Source: Alloyangia pacifica (GTDB taxonomy: Bacteria > Pseudomonadota > Alphaproteobacteria > Rhodobacterales > Rhodobacteraceae). Taken from it: DNA of 64,000 nt. The position numbers and the translations under genes were made by a program. Where the stretch lies: positions 62,001 to 126,000 of the forward strand of contig NZ_FOZW01000011.1 in the NCBI RefSeq assembly GCF_900116195.1. The letters are read 5' to 3'. Below, one piece after another: positions 34,718 to 43,147 of this stretch (positions are counted from its first letter, which is position 1; each line of letters opens with the position of its first letter). Under the pieces are notes generated by a model. That model was not told the origin of the DNA and ran no database searches. It worked only from the letters and a program-made list of their open reading frames with translations.

Positions 34718-36304
34718 TTACTTCGCGTCGTCGATGTAGACGGTCTCGAAGTTCGAGTTGGTGCCGACCCCCGAGGTGATCAGGTTGTGCACGCTGTCCT
34801 TGTAGAGCGTGACGTTCTGGTTCTCGAAGAGGTAGATGTTGGCCGCGTCGTCAACGAGGATCTTCTGCGCCTCGGTGTAGAGTTCCTGACGATCCTCGCG
34901 CGAGGTCGAGGAGGCCGCCTTGGCGAAGATCTCATCGACTTCCGGATTGCTGTAACCAGCGTTGTTAGCGAAGGGCGAGCCCTTCACGATGTTCGAAGTC
35001 ACGAACAGGCGCGACACGCCGATCGCCGGATCCCCGAACTGGTCCGAGAAGTGGAAGGTCGTGTCGAAGTCGAAGTTGCCGACACGCTGCGCCCAACCGC
35101 CCGCATCGGTGGCCTCGATATCCACGGTAAAGCCGATCTGCTTGAGCTGCTGGCTGACGTATTCCGCCAGGCGCGCCCAGGTCGACCCATAGGGGTAGTC
35201 GAGGATTTTCACCGGATGAGCCGAGAGATCGACGCCGGATTCCTTGATCAGCTCCCGCGCCTTGTCGAGGTCGTAGTCGTACTTCGGCACATCGCCGTCG
35301 TAGAAGGGCAGCGTCGACGAGATCGGTCCGGTGGCGGGCTTGCCGATGCCGAAGAAAATCGTCTGAACCATGAAGTCGCGGTCCAGTGCGTAGGAGATGG
35401 CCTGGCGCACCTGCTTGTTGCTGAACGGAAGCTCGCGCTCGTTCATGATCATCGAGGTGATGGTCGAATACATCTCGGTGCCCTTGGTGGTCTCCTCGAC
35501 GCCGTCGAGGTTCTCGAGCCGCGAGACATCCACCGGATCCACATCCGTGCCGCGCAGCACGTCGATCTGACCTTGCTCGAAGGCAACCGCACGCGAGGCG
35601 GAGTCGGGGATGATGCTGAAGACGATCTTGTCGAGATAGGGAAGGCCGTCCTTCCAGTAGTTCGGGTTCTTGACCAGCGTGATCGCCGAGCCGCGCTCCC
35701 AGCTTTCGAACATGAACGGGCCGGTGCCGATCGGGTGCTGGTTCTGCGGGTTCGTGGCGAATTCCGTGCCTTCGTAGATGTGCGCTGGCACAATCGTCAT
35801 GTTGTCGGTGCCGAAGAGCTGGATGAAGGGTGCGAAGGGGCTCTTGAGCTTGAAGACGACGGTCTGATCGTCAGGCGCGGTCACGCTCTCGAGGTAGGTA
35901 TTGAGGATCGGGCGGACGCGCGGGTGCACCTGCCGCAGATATTTATCGACGCTGAAGACCACGTCCGCGGACGAGAATTTCTCACCATCGTGCCAAGTGA
36001 CGCCGTCCTGCAGAGTGAAAGTATAGGTCAGCCCGTCCTCGGACGTTTCCCAGGACTTGGCCAGACCGGGCTGGGGTGCGAGGTCGGGATCATAGGTCAG
36101 CAGGCCCTCGTAGATCTTCGAGGCAACATATTGGGTCGGCGATTGCTGGTTAAGGCCAAGCACCAGCAGCGGGGGTTCGGGTTGGACGATGGTGTTCAGC
36201 GTACCGCCCTTGGTCTGCGCCATGGCGCCCGTTGCGCCGAGCGAGATTGCAAGCGCCGCTGCAGTCAGGCGCAAGGCACCGCGTCTTGTCTGAAAAATCT
36301 TCAT
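34718..36304 (-). CDS. Periplasmic solute-binding protein of the peptide-type ABC importer (SBP_bac_5)
   Basis: 528 residues. Signal peptide with LRLTAAALAISLGATGAMAQ and AMA-Q cleavage, then the SBP_bac_5 domain: EGLLTYDPDLAPQPGLAKSW, LQDGVTWHDGEKFSSADVVF, HPIGTGPFMFESWERG and RQAISYALDR. Such proteins bind peptides, but also opines, glycosides and other amides; the downstream amidase and GMC genes suggest a non-peptide amide or alcohol-bearing ligand (inference). I chose the start at 36304 because it gives the signal peptide. First gene of the 36304-26707 operon, with a GntR-type operator about 90-120 bases upstream. Confidence 0.92.
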   Translation of the reverse strand: MKIFQTRRGALRLTAAALAISLGATGAMAQTKGGTLNTIVQPEPPLLVLGLNQQSPTQYVASKIYEGLLTYDPDLAPQPGLAKSWETSEDGLTYTFTLQDGVTWHDGEKFSSADVVFSVDKYLRQVHPRVRPILNTYLESVTAPDDQTVVFKLKSPFAPFIQLFGTDNMTIVPAHIYEGTEFATNPQNQHPIGTGPFMFESWERGSAITLVKNPNYWKDGLPYLDKIVFSIIPDSASRAVAFEQGQIDVLRGTDVDPVDVSRLENLDGVEETTKGTEMYSTITSMIMNERELPFSNKQVRQAISYALDRDFMVQTIFFGIGKPATGPISSTLPFYDGDVPKYDYDLDKARELIKESGVDLSAHPVKILDYPYGSTWARLAEYVSQQLKQIGFTVDIEATDAGGWAQRVGNFDFDTTFHFSDQFGDPAIGVSRLFVTSNIVKGSPFANNAGYSNPEVDEIFAKAASSTSREDRQELYTEAQKILVDDAANIYLFENQNVTLYKDSVHNLITSGVGTNSNFETVYIDDAK

Positions 36305-36359
36305 TCCCTGTTCTCTCTTTCTGTCCCGCAGCCCGAACCTCCGCGCTGCTTGCCCCGCC

Positions 36360-36388
36360 GTAACAGCGCAAGGGTCGGCACCCGTCAA
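36360..36388 (-). promoter_or_regulatory. Candidate promoter of the peptide ABC operon
   Basis: On the minus strand TTGACG (36388-36383) and TGTTAC (36365-36360) are separated by 17 bases, about 56 bases before the binding-protein start. The GntR-type operator lies directly upstream of this -35. Confidence 0.35.
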
Positions 36389-36389
36389 G

Positions 36390-36423
36390 TGGCTGGACCA
36401 ATTTTTGCACATTGGTCCAGCCA
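36390..36423. promoter_or_regulatory. Inverted pair of GntR (FadR-type) operators
   Basis: TGGCTGGACCAAT (36390-36402) and ATTGGTCCAGCCA (36411-36423) are perfect 13-bp inverted arms around an 8-base spacer. Each arm contains TGGTCCAGCCA (or its complement), the same 11-mer as before gntR at 25909-25919. Confidence 0.65.
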
Positions 36424-37273
36424 AAAATATTTCCCCGCTGCCACATATGGTCAAAAATTGGGCGTGAGGACCGATCCTCTTCTGCGTTCAGCCGGGAGCG
36501 ACGGTGCCCGCCGCGGCCCAACCCGAACCGCCCGCCGCGACGATTCCCCGGCAGTGAACAGCAGCATTCGTGGCCGCTACCCTGCGTTGCGCTTCACGAC
36601 GAGGCCCGCGTTTCGGAACATTTCGACTGCGCCCCTTCGCGAAGGAAACCTCAAAGCGGGTTCGCATTTTATTATTTCATTGCAGCGCATTGAAACGCCC
36701 CGAGCGCCCTCTCTGGTCCCTGCCGGGCGCCGATCGCGATGCCGAGGCCACGTGCGCAACCCGCTCAGTCCGAGGCCGCCGAGCAGGCGGAGATCGGACA
36801 GGCCCACGATGCCCCCGGCGTCTCAACAAGCTCTGACCACGGAAGGGTCAGGATTGCCTGGACACGCGAGGCTTTGCGCAACAGCCGGGGCAAGACCGAC
36901 CCGATGGATGCATAAGTCATCCTGCACTTTCTGGTGGTCGGAGCGGTGCAGCTCTTCCGCGCTCCTTCGGTGGTAGGGACGACGGAGCATCTTGCCGATC
37001 GTCGTGGCGGCATCGACCTGTCCGATCGCGAACGCAATCCGCGCGTCGGCTTGGCTCTTCTTGCGCATCAAGGCCCCTTCTGGCGCCGGGATTCTGCCGA
37101 AACCCCGCAATCCCGTTAATCAGATCTCGACGTCCGAAACCCAGGCGCGACGGCAGATCCGCACAACGAATAAGCAGATGGTGCAGGAAGTCGCATCGGG
37201 GCCGACATCTGCAGTCAACGGCTCGTGAGTCGCTTGACGACCCGTCCGTCAGTTGTTGCATTAGTCATACTGC

Positions 37274-37291
37274 TATTCCACTCAATAGAAC
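37274..37291. promoter_or_regulatory. Candidate regulator site before the first amino-acid ABC operon
   Basis: TATTCCACTCAATAGAAC resembles TGTTCCACTCGGCGAAAT at 49248 (before ATPase/iclR) and TATTCCAATTGGTGAACA at 50139 (before the second binding protein). Shared pattern T(A/G)TTCCAnT...GAA, with one base of length difference here. Tentative site for the IclR protein at 49333. Confidence 0.3.
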
Positions 37292-37315
37292 TATAAAACA
37301 ACAACAGGGACTCTT

Positions 37316-38155
37316 ATGCACTCTATTCGCAAGATAAGCCTTTGCCTGTGCCTCTCGCTCACGCCAGCGTCGCTGCTCGCACAGGAAAAGATCACCGCGG
37401 CCTCTGACGTCGGCTTTGCGCCCTATTCGATGAAGAGCATGTCCGGGGAATTCGAAGGCATCGACATCGACATCGCCAAGCGGCTTTCGGAAATTTCGGG
37501 CATCGACATCGAGGTGATCCAGCAACCCTGGTCGACCACCTTTGCCGGCCTTGCAGCGGGAAAGTTCGATGCCATGTGGTCCGCCGCGACAATGACGCCG
37601 GAACGCCAGGAAATGATGGCATTCATCGAAGGATACGGCGAAGCGCTCGACGGGCTGCTAATGCGCGCCTCGGACGACGATATCGCCGGCGCCGAGGACC
37701 TGCAGGGCAAGACGATCGCCATCAACAAGGGCTCGAGCGCCGACGCCTGGCTCACCGAACGGCAGGACGAGTTCGGCATCACCATCGCGCGGTTCGAGAC
37801 CTCGCCTGACGCGGTTCAGGCCGTGATCTCGGGTCAGGCCGACGGCTACATGATGTACAAGACCGCCGCCGGGTTCGCCGCGAAGAAGCAGCCCATGCTC
37901 AAGGTCTCCAGCTTCGCCATCCGCAAGGGAGCGCCCTACGGCTACGCCGTCCGTCCCGAAGATCTTGAGCTGCGCAACAAGCTCGATGCCGCGATGGAAT
38001 GCCTGAAGGCCTCGGGTGAGCTGGACGAGATCTACGTGAAATGGACCGGCCTGCAGCCCGAGCCGGGCGGCATCACGAACACGCCGCAACCCGGCTTCGG
38101 CCAGCCCGGAACCAAATTCTACGAGGAAACTGATCACGAAATGGCCTGCGACTGA
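37316..38155 (+). CDS. Periplasmic amino-acid-type binding protein (SBP_bac_3), system 1
   Basis: 279 residues. Signal peptide ISLCLCLSLTPASLLAQE, then a type II periplasmic fold of the polar-amino-acid family: AASDVGFAPYSM, GIDIDIAKRLSEI, AGKFDAMWSAATMTPERQE, LQGKTIAINKGSSADAW, and a Cys pair near the C-terminus (MECLKASG and the terminal MACD). It closely resembles the second binding protein at 50234-51079 in layout and wording (VGYAPFAM/GIDIDIAKAL, and the ending DHEMAC), so the two are paralogues. RBS AGGGA at 37306. Followed by a hairpin, two permeases and an MmgE/PrpD gene, but no ATPase gene. Confidence 0.9.
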   Translation: MHSIRKISLCLCLSLTPASLLAQEKITAASDVGFAPYSMKSMSGEFEGIDIDIAKRLSEISGIDIEVIQQPWSTTFAGLAAGKFDAMWSAATMTPERQEMMAFIEGYGEALDGLLMRASDDDIAGAEDLQGKTIAINKGSSADAWLTERQDEFGITIARFETSPDAVQAVISGQADGYMMYKTAAGFAAKKQPMLKVSSFAIRKGAPYGYAVRPEDLELRNKLDAAMECLKASGELDEIYVKWTGLQPEPGGITNTPQPGFGQPGTKFYEETDHEMACD

Positions 38156-38166
38156 CGCAGCTGCCG

Positions 38167-38193
38167 GGGCCGGATGGCAGAACCGTCCGGCCC
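38167..38193 (+). promoter_or_regulatory. Intercistronic hairpin after binding protein 1
   Basis: GGGCCGGA (38167-38174) pairs with TCCGGCCC (38186-38193), an 8-bp stem between the binding-protein stop and the first permease. No strong U-run. Confidence 0.5.
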
Positions 38194-38223
38194 AATCCTT
38201 TCTTCAGCCGACTGCCGGACCCA

Positions 38224-38895
38224 ATGGACGCCTTTATTCACCAGTTCTTCAACAGCTCGATCTTCTGGCAGGCACTGCCACTCATTCTTTCCGGCTTCCT
38301 CAAGACGCTCTGGCTCAGCCTTCTGGTGATTGTCAGCGGCACCTTGCTGGGGCTCATCCTCGCGATCGCGCGCGCCATGCGCCTGCGACTGCTTGGCGGC
38401 GCCGTGCGCGCCTATGCCGATGTCATCCGCTCGCTGCCGCCTCTCGTGGTCATCATCCTCTTCTTCTTCGGCCTGCCCTACTTCGGCATCCGGATGTCCG
38501 GTTTCGCCGTCTCCTGGCTGGTGCTCGCGCTCGTGCTCTCGGCTTTTGCCGAGGAGATCTTCTGGTCCGGCATCAAGTCCATCCCGCCAGGGCAGATGGA
38601 AGCGGCGAGATCGACAGGATTGGGCTTCCTGCAGGCGATGCGCTACGTGATCCTGCCCCAGGCGATCCGCCTGACCGTGCCACCACTGACCTCGCGACTG
38701 ATTGCCACAATCAAGAACACCGCTCTCGCGGCAACCGTCGCCACACCCGACCTGCTGGGGCTCGCGCTCAAGGTGCAGGGTGAACTGGCCAACACCACGC
38801 CACTGATGATGGCCGCCATCGCCTACCTTCTGATGATCTACCCGCTGGTGATTGCCAGCCGCCGGCTCGAACACCAGCCGGCCATGCGCGCCTGA
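38224..38895 (+). CDS. Polar-amino-acid-type ABC permease, system 1, subunit A
   Basis: 223 residues, typical HisM/HisQ length. Hydrophobic helices (ILSGFLKTLWLSLLVIVSGTL; LPPLVVIILFFFGLPYFGI) and the EAA loop GQMEAARSTGLGFLQAMRYVILPQA that docks on the ATPase. It pairs with the next permease (12 bases downstream). No ATPase gene lies in this operon; the nearest suitable one is at 48321-49088. Confidence 0.9.
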   Translation: MDAFIHQFFNSSIFWQALPLILSGFLKTLWLSLLVIVSGTLLGLILAIARAMRLRLLGGAVRAYADVIRSLPPLVVIILFFFGLPYFGIRMSGFAVSWLVLALVLSAFAEEIFWSGIKSIPPGQMEAARSTGLGFLQAMRYVILPQAIRLTVPPLTSRLIATIKNTALAATVATPDLLGLALKVQGELANTTPLMMAAIAYLLMIYPLVIASRRLEHQPAMRA

Positions 38896-38906
38896 GGAGC
38901 CATACA

Positions 38907-39575
38907 ATGGACATGTTCCTACAGACTTTCCTCAACCTCGAGATCCTCAAGATGAGCTTTCCCTTCCTTCTGAAAGGGCTGGGGGTGACGCTTCTGCTCT
39001 CTGCCGTCGTCGTGCCGGTGGGCGTGGGAACAGGGGTGCTCATGGCCGTGCTTGCAAAGCTGGGATCCCCCGCGCTGCGCCGCCTTCTGACGATCTGGGT
39101 GGACTTCTTCCGCGCCTTCCCTTCGCTCGTGCTGCTGATCCTGATCTACTACGGCCTGCCCTTCTTCGAGCTCAACATGGGCGTCATGGGCTCCGTCGTG
39201 CTCGCGATGGTGCTGAATGTCTCGGCCTATTTCGCCGAGATCTTTCGCGCTGGCATCTCATCGGTCCCGCATGGCCAAATCGAGGCTGCCCGCGCCACCG
39301 GCCTGCGCGCGCTTCAGGTCATGGCCCATGTCCAGCTGCCCCAGGCGACCCGCAACATGATGCCCGACATCGTTACGAATATCGTCGAGACCATCAAGAT
39401 GACCTCGCTGGCCTCGATCGTCACCCTTCCTGAGTTGCTCCAGATGGCCCGCATGGCGCAGGGCAGCACCTACAGTCCGACGCCGCTGGTGTTGGCCGCA
39501 GGCATGTACTTCGCCCTGCTCTTCCCGATGGTGCAAATTCTCAACTACCTCGAAAACCGAAAGGCCGGCGCCTGA
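38907..39575 (+). CDS. Polar-amino-acid-type ABC permease, system 1, subunit B
   Basis: 222 residues. Same family as the preceding permease: FLLKGLGVTLLLSAVVVPVG, FFRAFPSLVLLILIYYGLPF and the EAA loop GQIEAARATGLRALQVMAHVQLPQATRN. It resembles its counterpart at 51865-52539 (DFFRAFPPLVLLIFIYYGLPF) more than its own partner, which indicates that the two-permease set was duplicated as a unit. Confidence 0.9.
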   Translation: MDMFLQTFLNLEILKMSFPFLLKGLGVTLLLSAVVVPVGVGTGVLMAVLAKLGSPALRRLLTIWVDFFRAFPSLVLLILIYYGLPFFELNMGVMGSVVLAMVLNVSAYFAEIFRAGISSVPHGQIEAARATGLRALQVMAHVQLPQATRNMMPDIVTNIVETIKMTSLASIVTLPELLQMARMAQGSTYSPTPLVLAAGMYFALLFPMVQILNYLENRKAGA

Positions 39576-39590
39576 ACGTCCGGAACCCCC

Positions 39591-41018
39591 ATGCATGACA
39601 CGTTGACCCCGCCGCTGCGCGGCACCGCCCTGCCACCGCAGGGAGACACAGCGCGACTGGCCCGCTGGGCCGCCAATCTGCGCTACGAGGACATTCCCGA
39701 GGATGTCCTCTCGCGCGTGAAGATCACGCTTCTGGATACGCTTGGAGTCTCCATCGCCGCACTCGACAGCCCCGATGCCGCCGCCCTTCTGTCGTTCGTC
39801 CAGGCCTTTCCCTCGGGCGATGCCTGCACGCTGCCGGGCAGCGGCGAGCGCTGCGGCCCGCTGCCCGCAGCGCTGGTCTGGAGCACCCTCTCGGACGTCT
39901 ATGAAATTCAGGACGGCTGGCGCTTCGGTGGCATTCACGCCAGCTTGGTGATCGGTGCCGCGCTCGCGGTGGCCGAGTGGAAGGGCGCAACCGGGCGCGA
40001 CCTTCTTACCGCGATTGTCGTCGGCTACGAGGTCGCGCATCGCGTCGCCTGGGCGGTTCACCCTGAACATATGGGACGCGGTCACATGCCGAACGGAACA
40101 GCCGGAACCGTCGGCTCGGCCGCTGCGGCGGCCTGGCTTCTGGGCCTCGAGGAACAGAGCTTCGCCGGGGCCCTCGGCGCCGCCGGTTTCCTGTTGCCAT
40201 ATGCCACTGCCGAAACGCTCTGGGCCGGCTATTCGGCCAAGCCCCTGCATACCGGCTGGGCCGCGCGCACTGGCATCGAGGCTGCACTCATGGCTGAACG
40301 TGGTTTCTACGGCTGCCCGCTCGAAGGCTCGGAGACCAAGGGGCGAGGCTGGCTCGAGCTTGCGGCAAGCGCGCCGCGGGTCGACCGGCTGTGCGAAGGG
40401 CTCGGCACGCTCTGGACGATCCGGGACACCTACTTCAAGTTCTACCCGATCTGCCGCCAAGCCCAATCCGCGGCGGAGGCGGCGCTGACGCTGGCCCGCG
40501 AAGAGCGCCTCGATCCCACCGCCATCTCGCGGGTGACGGTCAAGACCTGGGCGTTGTCGGCCGAGATGCTCGGCCGCCCCATCGAGCCCGGCGCGGGCCG
40601 CGTCGCGGCTCAGTTCAGTTTGCCCTGGATCATCGCCGTCACCCTGACCGATGCCGCGATCGGCACGGCGCAGCTCAGCCCAGAGCGGCTAAACGATACA
40701 ACCGTGCACGCGTTGGCCAAACGGGTCGAAGTGATCGCCGATCCAGAACTCGACGCGCTCTATCCAGGTCAGACGATCGCGCGGGTCAGCGTCGAGATGG
40801 CCGACGGCACCGCACTTGTCCGCGAGGTTGATATGGCGAAGGGGGACCCTCGTATTGGCACAAGCGATGCCGAGCTTCTGGAGAAGTTCGAAGACCTGAC
40901 GGCCGGCGTACTGCCTGCCGAGATGCAGGCAAAAATCAAGAATATCATTCTATCTATCGAAACGTCTAAATCTCTATCTCCGATCATGTCGGTCGTGCCA
41001 CTGGCTCTTCCGCTCTGA
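39591..41018 (+). CDS. MmgE/PrpD-family protein
   Basis: 475 residues. MmgE/PrpD family (2-methylcitrate dehydratase and relatives): LARWAANLRYEDIPEDVL followed by LLDTLGVSIAAL, the conserved IVVGYEVAHRVAWAV, HMPNGTAGTVGSAAAAAWLLG and the KFYPICRQAQSAAEA segment. Members catalyse dehydration or isomerisation of di- and tricarboxylic acids (for example cis-aconitate decarboxylase or iminodisuccinate epimerase), so it probably acts on a carboxylic-acid substrate brought in by the upstream importer; it is not necessarily PrpD itself. Last gene of the operon and followed by a clear terminator. The last 30 residues are Ser/Ile-rich and less family-like. Confidence 0.85.
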   Translation: MHDTLTPPLRGTALPPQGDTARLARWAANLRYEDIPEDVLSRVKITLLDTLGVSIAALDSPDAAALLSFVQAFPSGDACTLPGSGERCGPLPAALVWSTLSDVYEIQDGWRFGGIHASLVIGAALAVAEWKGATGRDLLTAIVVGYEVAHRVAWAVHPEHMGRGHMPNGTAGTVGSAAAAAWLLGLEEQSFAGALGAAGFLLPYATAETLWAGYSAKPLHTGWAARTGIEAALMAERGFYGCPLEGSETKGRGWLELAASAPRVDRLCEGLGTLWTIRDTYFKFYPICRQAQSAAEAALTLAREERLDPTAISRVTVKTWALSAEMLGRPIEPGAGRVAAQFSLPWIIAVTLTDAAIGTAQLSPERLNDTTVHALAKRVEVIADPELDALYPGQTIARVSVEMADGTALVREVDMAKGDPRIGTSDAELLEKFEDLTAGVLPAEMQAKIKNIILSIETSKSLSPIMSVVPLALPL

Positions 41019-41062
41019 GGAGCGCTAGGCAGCTGCGAATTCCACGGCATCGCTCAAACAAG

Positions 41063-41096
41063 ACGGCCCGGCAGGAAACTGCCGGGCCGTTTTGTT
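41063..41096 (+). terminator. Rho-independent terminator of the system-1 operon
   Basis: ACGGCCCGGCAG (41063-41074), GAAA tetraloop, CTGCCGGGCCGT (41079-41090), then TTTGTT: a perfect 12-bp stem with a U-rich tail 45 bases after the MmgE/PrpD stop. This is the clearest intrinsic terminator in the window. Confidence 0.85.
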
Positions 41097-41252
41097 CCTG
41101 TTCATATGGAAGAGGCTTCCGCGACGAGCGGGGCAGTTCACCCCCATGATAGATGCGCCGTTTTGGTGAAAGTCAGCCGCGGCATGTGCTGAATGCAGCG
41201 GCGGAGAGGCAGCTTTGCCCCTCCGTACCACCTTAGCTTAGCTTGGCGTGGC

Positions 41253-42329
41253 TCAGCTCAGCTTGAGACGATGCGCCAGCCGCCAGACCGGCTCGATCAG
41301 GAAATTCGCCACGACGACCCGGACCAGGTGAAAGCCAAGCACCAGCGGCACCGATGCGCCGAGAGCATGGGCGGTAACCGCCATTTCCGGCATGCCACCC
41401 GGCGCCATCCCGAGCAGCAGCGCGCCGAGCGGAAGGTCGGTGAGCGCGTAGACCGCGAAAGCAAGGGCGATCAGCACCGCACTGATCAGTAGAGAGGAGG
41501 TTACCGATGCCACGAAAAGCGGCCCCGCCTGGCGCAGGAATTGCGGCGTCACCTGCACCCCGAGCGACAGGCCCAGCACGATCTGCCCCGCGATGATCAT
41601 CGGCTGCGGTATCTGCGTGGGCAGCACTCCCAGTGACGAGGCCGCTATGGCCAGCAAGGTCGGCGCCAGCATCCAGGGGTTCGGCGTTCCGAGTTGCCGA
41701 CCGATGAGCGCCGCTAGGTATCCGGCAAAGAGCCACAGGGGCAGCAGCCAGCTCCAGCTTGAGATCGAGGCGCCAACACTCAGGATATCCGCAGGCTCGT
41801 GCGGCACCAGAAGCTTGATCAATGGCGGATAGAGCAGCACGACCACCAGTAGGCGCACGGTCTGCGCCAGCGTGATCTCATGCTCGGGAAGCCCTGCCCG
41901 TTCGGCGTGGATGGCCATGAGCACGACGCCGCCGGGAACTCCGCAGAAGAAAGCGGTCTTGGGATCCAGCCCCGCCTGGCGCCGGTAGATTCCCGCCCCG
42001 AGAGCGCCGCTTGCGATCGTCAGCACCGCGCAGATCAGGATCAGCGGAAACAGCCCGACGAGGGACGCGAGGATCGGCGCGGTGAAACTCTGGCCAAGCC
42101 CGAGCCCAAGCACGATGAGCGCGTAGCGTCTCGCACCCCGCACGTCGACCGCGAGCCCCGCAGAGGCCAGCAGGATGGCCGCGATCAGCGCTCCCAGAAG
42201 CCAGGCAAGCGGCAGGCCGGCAAGATGCGCGAGCCACCCCCCGAAAGTTCCGAACCCGAGTGCAAGCACGAGCTTGCCGGCCCCGCGCCAGAGCCCTGGC
42301 GCGAGAAGATGTGAAAGCTGGCGGGGCAT
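41253..42329 (-). CDS. AbrB-family integral membrane protein (putative transporter/regulator)
   Basis: 358 residues, almost wholly hydrophobic with about ten helices in two repeated halves: FGGWLAHLAGLPLAWLLGAL, GVPGGVVLMAIHAERAGLPE and, in the second half, LLLGMAPGGMPEMAVTAHALG. The PGG-M motif in each half is characteristic of the AbrB (duplicated) family of Pfam, once misnamed ammonia monooxygenase. Function is unsettled; a transport role is often assumed. It stands between the system-1 terminator and the aldolase gene, on the minus strand, 35 bases after the aldolase stop, and may be the last gene of the minus-strand operon. Confidence 0.85.
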   Translation of the reverse strand: MPRQLSHLLAPGLWRGAGKLVLALGFGTFGGWLAHLAGLPLAWLLGALIAAILLASAGLAVDVRGARRYALIVLGLGLGQSFTAPILASLVGLFPLILICAVLTIASGALGAGIYRRQAGLDPKTAFFCGVPGGVVLMAIHAERAGLPEHEITLAQTVRLLVVVLLYPPLIKLLVPHEPADILSVGASISSWSWLLPLWLFAGYLAALIGRQLGTPNPWMLAPTLLAIAASSLGVLPTQIPQPMIIAGQIVLGLSLGVQVTPQFLRQAGPLFVASVTSSLLISAVLIALAFAVYALTDLPLGALLLGMAPGGMPEMAVTAHALGASVPLVLGFHLVRVVVANFLIEPVWRLAHRLKLS

Positions 42330-42364
42330 GCGCCCTTCCTTGTCCTAGAGGGGTATGAAGGTGA

Positions 42365-43147
42365 TCAGGTCCAGACGTCCGAGGTCTCGGGATCGATCAA
42401 CCGCAGCGCGGCGGTCCACGCCATGTCCACGTAGGAAGGGATCTCATCGTGCCGGAACTGCGAGGAGGTGTGCGCACGCACCTCTTCGTCGGGCAGCATG
42501 ACAAGCTCCGCGCCGCCGGATTGCGCGGCGATCTGGGCCTCGCAGGCACGCTCGAGGAAGTAGATGTGGTCGAAGGCCTCGGGCACGGTGCGCCCCCCGA
42601 CAAGGAGTCCGTGATTGCGCAGGATCATCGCGCGGTGCGACGTCCCGAGGTCCGCCACCAGTCGTTCGCGCTCGTCGAGATCGAGCGCGATGCCCTCGTA
42701 GTTGTGGTAGGCGAGGTGGTTGTAGAACTTCAGCGCGTGCTGACTCATCGGCAGCAGGCCATCGCGCTGCGAGGCGATCGCGATGCCGGCCTTGGTGTGC
42801 GTGTGCACGATGCAGGTCAGATCCTCGCGCGCGGTGTGCAGCGCCGAGTGGATAACGAAGCCGGCGCGGTTGACCACCTGCTCGGGGCGGCTGCCCTCGT
42901 CGAGCTTCTTGCCCTCGAGATCGATCTTGACAAGATCCGAGGCGCGCATCTCGTGGAACATGCGCCGGTAGTCATTGATCAGGAAGTGGTGCTCCTTGCC
43001 CGGCAGCCGGGCGGAGATATGCGTGTAGATGAGATCGGTCCAGCCATAGTGCGCGACCAGGCGGTAGAGCGCGGCGAGATCGCAGCGGATGTCCCATTCT
43101 TCCGGCGAGATATCGGCGGGGCGGTTCTTCTGCTTGTCCATGGTCAT
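42365..43147 (-). CDS. Class II aldolase/adducin-family protein
   Basis: 260 residues. Class II aldolase head domain: DLAALYRLVAHYGWTDLIYTHISAR, catalytic/metal motif CIVHTHTKAG with the zinc histidines, and MILRNHGLLVGGRTVPEAF with a third His. Members cleave or epimerise sugar phosphates, or act on hydroxy acids. The start at 43147 overlaps the aminotransferase stop by 4 bases; the second Met (43141) is also possible. Within an operon of HyuA/HyuB and an aminotransferase it may process the resulting keto or hydroxy acid (inference). Confidence 0.88.
   Translation of the reverse strand: MTMDKQKNRPADISPEEWDIRCDLAALYRLVAHYGWTDLIYTHISARLPGKEHHFLINDYRRMFHEMRASDLVKIDLEGKKLDEGSRPEQVVNRAGFVIHSALHTAREDLTCIVHTHTKAGIAIASQRDGLLPMSQHALKFYNHLAYHNYEGIALDLDERERLVADLGTSHRAMILRNHGLLVGGRTVPEAFDHIYFLERACEAQIAAQSGGAELVMLPDEEVRAHTSSQFRHDEIPSYVDMAWTAALRLIDPETSDVWT

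Larger units (their letters stand above)
36305..37315. other. Divergent intergenic region between two transport operons
   Basis: About 1 kb without a supportable gene. It carries the inverted TGGCTGGACCA operator and a promoter candidate at the left and a TTCC...GAA motif at the right. On the minus strand (about 37068-36979) a short stretch reading ARIAFAIGQVDAATTIGKML faintly recalls the start of IS3-family OrfA proteins, which would make the middle a decayed insertion; this is weak. Confidence 0.5.

Noticed and set aside
36823..37110. Minus-strand frame of 95 codons with an OrfA-like stretch
   Set aside because: The similarity to IS3 OrfA is about 20 residues and weak; the remainder matches nothing, so I did not list it as a gene.
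41230..41270. Short AGCTTAGCTTGG/CAGCTCAGCTTG repeats at the AbrB gene end
   Set aside because: Only a few imperfect units over about 35 bases, overlapping the stop codon; too short to call a repeat array.
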